This document shows positions 6,205 to 11,074 of a DNA stretch of 11,074 bases, piece after piece. Position numbers and translations under genes: made by a program. The stretch is from the NCBI GenBank assembly GCA_002420235.1, contig DIHQ01000004.1, forward strand, positions 1,568 through 12,641. Reading direction: 5' to 3'. The stretch's first letter is position 1. Every line of letters begins with the position of its first letter. Below the pieces are notes generated by a model that was not told where the DNA came from, searched no databases, and worked only from the letters and a program-made list of their open reading frames with translations. This DNA is from Flavobacteriales bacterium UBA5692 (GTDB lineage Bacteria > Bacteroidota > Bacteroidia > Flavobacteriales_D > Sanyastnellaceae).

Positions 6205-7605
6205 TTAATTACGGCGGATAGGATCAAGCAAATCGAATACAGTCTTAACAGGAGCAAATGTCGAAGAAGGCACTTCGATAAATTGAGTCAGCCATTCGTC
6301 CATACCCCCGTTCCAGAGACCGGGTCGTTCCAAAATACGAATTGCATTCCCGTGCCAATCTTTGTCACAGGTCAAATACCTGTTTTGATCAGCAAATTGC
6401 TGTAAGTTGTATCGATTGCCATCAAATCGCTGCAGGTTGCAAACGATGTCCACAGGATTATAGTGCGTGCCACGATTTAATCCACCTGAAGGCAACTCAG
6501 AACTTTCTACAATACTAGGTACCGAACGACCGTTACCTTTGCGAATCCAAAATGGCCCGCCACCGGGGGCACCTTCGTTCACTACCATTCCCGCCACACG
6601 AATCGGACGGTCCAGCGACCAAATCAGCCGTTCCACCGTGACAGCATCCCCTAAATTAGTATCGAACATCCTCAACCATTCATTCGCATCATTCAGCCAA
6701 CGTGGTGCACCGCAATCTAAGCGACTGAGTAAAGCATCTCGTTCCTGCACAAGCTTTGCACACTGGCCGAGCAGTATCTGCTGCTCTTTATTTCGGGCGG
6801 CCATTCGACCACCAGGGACTACATTGTCAATGTTCCTAATCAAAATAAAAGACGTCTTAATGGAACCTAAATTGGTCAGCAATGCACCATGGCCTCCTGG
6901 ACGAAAAAGCAAGGTGCCGTCAGAATTACGGGCAATCGCATTGGACACAATATCCCAAGCCAGTGTGTCTGTGGATGGTGACTGAATTGAGGTGGTGACG
7001 CCTTTCCTTTGGTACAAGGAGTTAATGTGTTTTTGGTAATGTTGTGGCACAGTAAAATGCAGTGATGCATCGCCGGCAAGCAACTTCCACTCTCGAAAGT
7101 GCTCTTCGAAGCATGAACGAACCTGTCCACCGGGATATCGGTGAAACGGGATAAGCCCTTTAGGCAAATGGCCCCAACCCACTTTTGGATCTATCATCCA
7201 TTCGCGTGCTTGTAGGGATCGATCTACTGGCGACATCGACTCGAGTAGCTCACGTTGAGAATTGCTCCAAAAAGGGAGGTCCTGCGCCCTTTGCTGAAGC
7301 ATCTTCTCTTCTGATTGAAGGAGCTCTCCTTGCAAAGCAGCAAACATTCTAGATGCAGCTCCTGATGCGGGAATAAATCGCGAACACATATTCCGATCGG
7401 ACAGGATTTTTGAACCAATACCAAGTGTTGTATGCCGCTCTTCAGAGGATAAAATATGGATGCCATCTCCCGCCGTACATGGTCGAAATACCGATACTGA
7501 TGATCCGCGATCACGCAACATTTTCAATTGGCTATCAGCCTCATCCAATGACCATCCCCGTTGCGCAAATTCCTGCTGGTCTTGCGCTGACCAAATTGAA
7601 CCCAT
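6205..7605 (-). CDS. DUF4301 family protein, possible nucleotidyltransferase
   Basis: The 466 residues match the Bacteroidota DUF4301 family as I know it: FIPASGAASRMF (77-88), LPKGLIPFHRY (148-158), EEH (167-169), STDTLAWD (211-218), LLFRPGGHGALLTNLG (232-247), RNIDNVVP (257-264), NEGAPGGGPFW (343-353) and CDKDWHGNAIRI (413-424). No signal peptide or membrane segment is seen, so it is probably cytoplasmic. The family has no assigned function that I know of. The order of a glycine-rich SGAASRM loop, PKG, a PGGHG motif and NIDN resembles UDP-sugar pyrophosphorylases (see findings). ATG at 7605 is chosen over a TTG two codons upstream. TAATTTTG, a full TAnnTTTG match, ends three bases before this ATG. 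It is transcribed divergently from galE and converges on the T9SS cargo gene. The family call is firm; the activity is inference. Confidence 0.85.
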   Translation of the reverse strand: MGSIWSAQDQQEFAQRGWSLDEADSQLKMLRDRGSSVSVFRPCTAGDGIHILSSEERHTTLGIGSKILSDRNMCSRFIPASGAASRMFAALQGELLQSEEKMLQQRAQDLPFWSNSQRELLESMSPVDRSLQAREWMIDPKVGWGHLPKGLIPFHRYPGGQVRSCFEEHFREWKLLAGDASLHFTVPQHYQKHINSLYQRKGVTTSIQSPSTDTLAWDIVSNAIARNSDGTLLFRPGGHGALLTNLGSIKTSFILIRNIDNVVPGGRMAARNKEQQILLGQCAKLVQERDALLSRLDCGAPRWLNDANEWLRMFDTNLGDAVTVERLIWSLDRPIRVAGMVVNEGAPGGGPFWIRKGNGRSVPSIVESSELPSGGLNRGTHYNPVDIVCNLQRFDGNRYNLQQFADQNRYLTCDKDWHGNAIRILERPGLWNGGMDEWLTQFIEVPSSTFAPVKTVFDLLDPIRRN

Positions 7606-7608
7606 AAA

Positions 7609-7616
7609 CAAAATTA
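7609..7616 (-). promoter_or_regulatory. TAATTTTG element 3 nt before the DUF4301 start
   Basis: Read on the minus strand, the octamer is a perfect match to the Bacteroidota -7 consensus TAnnTTTG and is followed by TTT and then the ATG. If it is the -7 element, transcription would start at or very near the ATG and the mRNA would be leaderless. A TTTTTG lies 12 nt upstream, closer than the usual -33 spacing, so the promoter reading remains uncertain. Confidence 0.35.
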
Positions 7617-7787
7617 AATTCCTTGGAACAAAAACTAAAAGACGACGCTAACCGATGTGTAAATCATACAAGATAGAATTGGATTAGCTATTAATGATTG
7701 ACTCGCGTTTACTTAAAAAGTCCTGTGGTGATTAGGATGGGCATGTGGCTGTGTTCGAGTTAAGCGCCAGATTCCAATTGAAGTACT

Positions 7788-7795
7788 TAATTTTA
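7788..7795 (+). promoter_or_regulatory. TAATTTTA element 6 nt before the galE start
   Basis: The octamer matches seven of eight positions of TAnnTTTG and is embedded in CTTAATTTTAC, an 11-mer also found before lpxD. It lies within the 196-bp divergent region between DUF4301 and galE. The nearest upstream TTG (7778-7780) is too close for a standard -33 element. It could be a promoter element giving a very short leader, or a translation-initiation signal. Confidence 0.3.
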
Positions 7796-7801
7796 CCATG
7801 T

Positions 7802-8824
7802 ATGAAGCGTGTTGTCGTAACAGGAGGTGCAGGATACATCGGGTCACATACCATCATCGAATTGGTAAATTCGGGGTATTCTCCAATTGTGCTCGATAAT
7901 TTTTCAAATGCGAAACGAGAAGTGCTGGCCGGATTGAAAGCGATTTTAGAGTTTGAGCCACATGTCGAGGAGGTGGATTGTACAGACCGAAGCGCTTTGT
8001 TTTCAGCTTTCGAGCGTATTACATCAGGAGAAACTATAGATGGAATCATCCATTTTGCCGCTTTCAAGGCAGTTGGTGAAAGCACGCTAATGCCCCTCAA
8101 GTACTACTCTAATAACATAGCCAGCACGGTAAACATCCTAGAAGCGGCTAAACGTTTCGATGTGTCAGATTTTGTTTTTTCAAGCAGCTGCACTGTGTAC
8201 GGCCAACCGGAGACAATTCCTGTTGACGAAAGTACGCCAGTCCGAGGCGCCGATTCTCCCTACGGATACACCAAGCAAGTGTGTGAGCGCATCATTACAG
8301 ATTTTGTGAGAAGCGGTTATCCATTGAAAGCTGCGCTACTGCGCTATTTCAATCCCATTGGAGCTCATCCCTCAGGTCACATAGGAGAGCTTCCATTGGG
8401 CACTCCCGATAACCTTATACCCTATCTTACCCAAGCCGCGGCGCAATTGCGGGAACCGCTTACGGTTTTTGGAAACGATTACCCAACCCCTGACGGTACG
8501 TGCATCAGGGACTATATTCACGTTTTGGATTTGGCGAAGGCCCACGTAGCAGCATTAAATTGGCTAGGAGGGCAGGGGACCACCTGCGAAGCCTTCAACC
8601 TTGGAACAGGACAAGGCCACAGTGTGCTTGAGGTCATGAGGGCATTTGAGCGCACAACGGGAGTACCTGTTCCACACCGTATAGGGCCGCGTCGGACAGG
8701 CGATATTGCTGCCATTTTCGCCGATACAAGCAAGGCGCGACGTGAACTCGGATGGTCTTGTCAATTCAACCTCGAAGATGCACTGCGTGACGCTTGGAAT
8801 TGGCAACAATCCACAGTGGATTGA
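7802..8824 (+). CDS. galE: UDP-glucose 4-epimerase
   Basis: GalE interconverts UDP-glucose and UDP-galactose (in some members also the N-acetyl forms) with tightly bound NAD, in the cytoplasm, supplying sugars for LPS and other glycans. The 340-residue length is standard for the family. The NAD-binding TGGAGYIGSH is at 7-16. The catalytic triad is clear: Ser129 in SSSCTVYG (127-134), then Tyr154 and Lys158 in SPYGYTK. YFNPIGAHPSG (182-192), DGTCIRDYIHV (231-241) and FNLGTGQG (265-272) are GalE signatures. Ile305 in GDIAAIFAD occupies the position of E. coli Tyr299, which restricts N-acetyl substrates, so substrate range cannot be read with confidence. The frame is open back to a GTG at 7745, but ATG at 7802 gives the correct N-terminus. 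The gene ends 10 bp from the end of the convergent PAP2-like gene with no visible terminator. Confidence 0.95.
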   Translation: MKRVVVTGGAGYIGSHTIIELVNSGYSPIVLDNFSNAKREVLAGLKAILEFEPHVEEVDCTDRSALFSAFERITSGETIDGIIHFAAFKAVGESTLMPLKYYSNNIASTVNILEAAKRFDVSDFVFSSSCTVYGQPETIPVDESTPVRGADSPYGYTKQVCERIITDFVRSGYPLKAALLRYFNPIGAHPSGHIGELPLGTPDNLIPYLTQAAAQLREPLTVFGNDYPTPDGTCIRDYIHVLDLAKAHVAALNWLGGQGTTCEAFNLGTGQGHSVLEVMRAFERTTGVPVPHRIGPRRTGDIAAIFADTSKARRELGWSCQFNLEDALRDAWNWQQSTVD

Positions 8825-8834
8825 GCTTGGTAAA

Positions 8835-9446
8835 TTATGCGCCCAAACCGAACACCATCGCACAAAAACACACGACAAATCCAAGCAGGTAGCCAATGTA
8901 AACTTCGATATGCCGATGCACGTTCAAGTGGATTCTCGCAAATCCAACCCAACCCGCAATGAATACGAGGATACCATTCAATGTCCACGTGGGGACTGTT
9001 TGCATGGCCTGCACAGCCATGGCAATACCAAGGACACCACCCTGAGCTAACATGTGCATGCTGATCTTAAACCAACGCGTAATAATCAGTGCGAGGCCAA
9101 TCGACGCCATGAGGCCCATCCACATGTCTAGGTATACCAAAGGGATGTACAATGCTGGTCTCAAAACAAGCAGTGCATAGGTCATTATGAAATAAGCGAG
9201 GACTATGATGAAAGGCAACGTGCGCTCCTTCCGAATTCGGATATCCAAATCACTCAAGTAACCCCGCTTGTGCAGGACGAAAATCGACACAGCTGGAGCC
9301 AATGTATTGACCAGTACCACCACGGCCATGTACATGAACACCTCTGGCAAAGCTTGCAAATAAGGGTCCAACGCAAATACCATGATTAATGTCACCAGTG
9401 GCATCAACAATGGGTGAAACACCCGAGATATCCAAGTGGCCCACAT
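8835..9446 (-). CDS. Polytopic inner-membrane protein, PAP2-like
   Basis: This 203-residue protein is very hydrophobic, with about six likely transmembrane segments (roughly 11-28, 36-57, 78-95, 100-123, 135-150 and 155-200 as one or two). Three polar clusters fall in the order of the PAP2 (lipid phosphatase) motifs: KERTLP at 73-78, SMH at 129-131, and ARIHLNVHRHIE at 170-181, which fits R-x5-H-x3-D except that Glu181 replaces Asp. The middle SGH motif is not intact. PAP2 enzymes remove phosphate from lipid substrates such as phosphatidic acid or undecaprenyl pyrophosphate, but whether this one is active is unclear. Its ATG overlaps the rpoN stop by one base (TGATG), so it is probably translated with rpoN. 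The assignment is by motif order only; it could be an unrelated membrane family. Confidence 0.6.
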   Translation of the reverse strand: MWATWISRVFHPLLMPLVTLIMVFALDPYLQALPEVFMYMAVVVLVNTLAPAVSIFVLHKRGYLSDLDIRIRKERTLPFIIVLAYFIMTYALLVLRPALYIPLVYLDMWMGLMASIGLALIITRWFKISMHMLAQGGVLGIAMAVQAMQTVPTWTLNGILVFIAGWVGFARIHLNVHRHIEVYIGYLLGFVVCFCAMVFGLGA

Positions 9447-10921
9447 CAGCCTAGCTCCTTTCGCAAGCGCGCCACGGGAATACCCAACTGCTCGCGGTAT
9501 TTTGCCACCGTGCGGCGGGCGATGTTGTATCCCTTCGAATTCAAGACCTGGCCAAGTTTTTCATCGGATAAAGGCTTGCGCTTATTCTCGCCTTCGATGG
9601 CGTCTTGGAGAATTTTCTTAACCTCACGCGAACTCACTTCCTCCCCTGTATCGGTGGTCAAGCTTTCACTGAAGAACGACTTCAGCAAAAAAGTACCATA
9701 GGGAGTTTGAACATATTTGCTATTAGCCACGCGAGAAACTGTGCTGATATCCATTTGAACCACATCCGCGATATCCTTTAGAATCATCGGCCGTAAATCC
9801 GTTTCATCGCCGGACATGAAGTATTCCTGCTGGTGATCTGCTATGGCCTGCATTGTCATTGTTAGCGTTAACTGGCGTTGGCGAATAGCGTCGACAAACC
9901 ACTTGGCCGAGTCTATCTTCTGCTTCACAAACGTGAGAGCATCCTTCTGATGGCTATTCGTTTTCGCTCCGCTCGCGTACGTTTCCATCATTTCCTTATA
10001 CATCGGGCTGATGCGCAGTTCGGGAGCATTGCGTTGATTGAGGTGCAAACGCAACTCGTTCTCTTCGACGGTCAATACAAAGTCAGGAACCACTTGGATT
10101 GCAGTTCCGCGCGATGACTCAGCGCTCGAATTCCCCGGCTTCGGATTAAGCTGGGTAATTTCTGCCAATGCGTCCTTCAGGGCCTCCTCATCGATATCGA
10201 GCTTTTTTTGGATGCGCTCGAAGTGCTTTTTTGAAAACGACTCAAATTGAAACTCAAGGATTTCCAATGCTATGCGTTGAGAAATGCGTCGGGATAATTT
10301 TGCGGTCGAATGATCTTCGGACTCGAATTTGCGTCGCAATTGCAAATGCAAGCATTCCTTCAAATCCCGGGCGCCAACACCAGCAGGATCGAGAGTCTGC
10401 ACAAGTGCCAAGGCCTCCTCAAGTGCAGGCCGTTCCACTACCTTACCTTCTGTGAATGCTAAATCATTCACGATACTCTCAAGGTCCCTGCGGAGGTATC
10501 CTGCTTCGTCTAAATTACCGATAATGTGGTCGGCCAGTTCACGCGTTTCTTTCGGCGCATTGAGCAAGTTTAGTTGGGCATGTAGGCGTTCAAAAAAGGT
10601 TATACCACCAGAGAATGGAATCGTTTTGTCCTCAACGTCTGACCCTTGATTCCGGGCGCTTAATTGGTAATCTGGCGTCTCATCATTCAGGTAATCGTCG
10701 AAATCAAACTCGTCAAGGGCTTCATTTTTCTCGTCGCCAGAAGTTAAGTCTTCTTCATCCCAGTCGTTTTCTGCTCCTTCCTCTAAAGCGGGGTTGGCCT
10801 CCAACTCCTCTTTAATTCGTACCTCGAGTTCCGGTGTTGGCAATTGCAACAACTTCATCAACTGAATCTGCTGCGGCGAGAGCTTTTGGAGCAGTTTCTG
10901 TTGGAGGCTTTGCTTGAGCAT
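9446..10921 (-). CDS. rpoN: RNA polymerase sigma-54 factor
   Basis: Sigma-54 directs RNA polymerase to -24/-12 promoters and needs AAA+ activators to open them. The 491 residues show the whole family plan. Region I is Gln/Leu-rich at 1-45 (LQKLSPQQIQLMKLLQLP). A strongly acidic region II lies at about 46-84. The core-binding part runs from about 100, with GNLDEAGYL (135-143) and LDPAGVGARDLKECL (177-191). A helix-turn-helix segment, KDIADVVQMDISTVSRV, is at 382-398. The RpoN box ARRTVAKYRE is at 468-477, identical to the classic motif. The start lies 11 bp after the asnS stop, without a Shine-Dalgarno sequence, and the stop overlaps the next gene as TGATG, so the three genes form an operon. 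No enhancer-binding activator is in the window. Confidence 0.97.
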   Translation of the reverse strand: MLKQSLQQKLLQKLSPQQIQLMKLLQLPTPELEVRIKEELEANPALEEGAENDWDEEDLTSGDEKNEALDEFDFDDYLNDETPDYQLSARNQGSDVEDKTIPFSGGITFFERLHAQLNLLNAPKETRELADHIIGNLDEAGYLRRDLESIVNDLAFTEGKVVERPALEEALALVQTLDPAGVGARDLKECLHLQLRRKFESEDHSTAKLSRRISQRIALEILEFQFESFSKKHFERIQKKLDIDEEALKDALAEITQLNPKPGNSSAESSRGTAIQVVPDFVLTVEENELRLHLNQRNAPELRISPMYKEMMETYASGAKTNSHQKDALTFVKQKIDSAKWFVDAIRQRQLTLTMTMQAIADHQQEYFMSGDETDLRPMILKDIADVVQMDISTVSRVANSKYVQTPYGTFLLKSFFSESLTTDTGEEVSSREVKKILQDAIEGENKRKPLSDEKLGQVLNSKGYNIARRTVAKYREQLGIPVARLRKELG

Positions 10922-10932
10922 GAAGTGTGGTG

Positions 10933-11074
10933 TTAAAATTCTGCGTTCTGCGGCGTGCGCGGGAACGGAATGACGTCCCGAATATTCGTCATCCCAGTAA
11001 CGTACATGACCAGTCTTTCAAAACCCATGCCAAAACCGCTATGCACTGCAGAACCGTAGCGGCGGGTATCCAGG
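10933..11074 (-). CDS. asnS: Asparaginyl-tRNA synthetase, C-terminal fragment (runs off the window)
   Basis: The last 46 codons of a minus-strand gene lie at the right edge. They read LDTRRYGSAVHSGFGMGF followed by ERLVMYVTGMTNIRDV and end in IPFPRTPQNAEF plus TAA. This is class II synthetase motif 3 (GFGMGFER, with its ATP-binding arginine) and the conserved AsnRS tail. The GMTNIRDVIPFPRT ending fits AsnRS better than AspRS or LysRS. The 5' part, including motifs 1 and 2, is outside the window. rpoN follows after 11 bp, so asnS is probably the upstream gene of this operon. Confidence 0.94.
   Translation of the reverse strand, partial: LDTRRYGSAVHSGFGMGFERLVMYVTGMTNIRDVIPFPRTPQNAEF

Noticed and set aside
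6467..6985. Plus-strand open frame of 172 codons within the DUF4301 region
   Set aside because: Antisense to conserved DUF4301 motifs. Its translation is Pro/Ser-rich without any recognisable domain, and there is no start context.
7045..7062. TGGCAC followed by ATGC as a sigma-54 (-24/-12) promoter
   Set aside because: The GG-to-GC spacing is one base off the strict 10-nt requirement and the site lies inside the DUF4301 coding region. A similar TGGCAC at about 4099 in lpxA also fails the spacing.
7745..7801. Upstream GTG start for galE
   Set aside because: The added 19 residues precede the NAD-binding beta strand that normally starts the protein at MKRVVVTGG, so ATG at 7802 is preferred.

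Overview
The window looks like a chromosomal segment from a member of the Bacteroidota, probably a flavobacteria-like marine or freshwater lineage. Four things point there: a fused LpxC-FabZ protein, a secreted protein with a type IX secretion (T9SS) type A C-terminal domain, a DUF4301 protein, and gene starts without Shine-Dalgarno sequences, some of them close to matches of the Bacteroidota -7 element (TAnnTTTG). Base composition and gene style look uniform. I see no insertion sequences, phage genes, CRISPR arrays or other signs of recent transfer.

Layout. Positions 1-66 hold the 3' part of a tRNA-Phe(GAA), followed by a clear intrinsic terminator (74-96). A plus-strand block follows: aroB (3-dehydroquinate synthase, 142-1230), lpxD (1269-2303), the lpxC-fabZ fusion (2309-3712), lpxA (3735-4529) and an ABC-type ATPase (4529-5176) whose start overlaps the lpxA stop. 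After a 100-bp gap comes a secreted T9SS cargo protein (5277-6134). It converges on a minus-strand DUF4301 gene (6205-7605), and the two share a hairpin that can serve as a terminator in both directions. A 196-bp divergent intergenic region separates DUF4301 from galE (7802-8824, plus). galE runs, with a gap of only 10 bp, into a convergent minus-strand operon read from the right edge: asnS (C-terminus only) -> rpoN (sigma-54) -> a PAP2-like inner-membrane protein.

How the genes fit together. LpxA, LpxC and LpxD are the first three acyl/deacyl steps of lipid A synthesis. The FabZ half of the fusion belongs to fatty-acid elongation, which draws on the same 3-hydroxyacyl-ACP pool. The ABC ATPase is probably co-translated with lpxA but has no permease nearby. 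GalE supplies nucleotide sugars for surface glycans. The T9SS cargo would cross the outer membrane carrying that LPS. The DUF4301 protein carries motifs in the order seen in UDP-sugar pyrophosphorylases, so it may also act in nucleotide-sugar metabolism.

Most of the window is core housekeeping. The least understood and most interesting items are the DUF4301 protein, the AT-rich element directly before three separate start codons, the unpartnered ABC ATPase, the PAP2-like protein with altered motifs, and the unassigned T9SS cargo domain.
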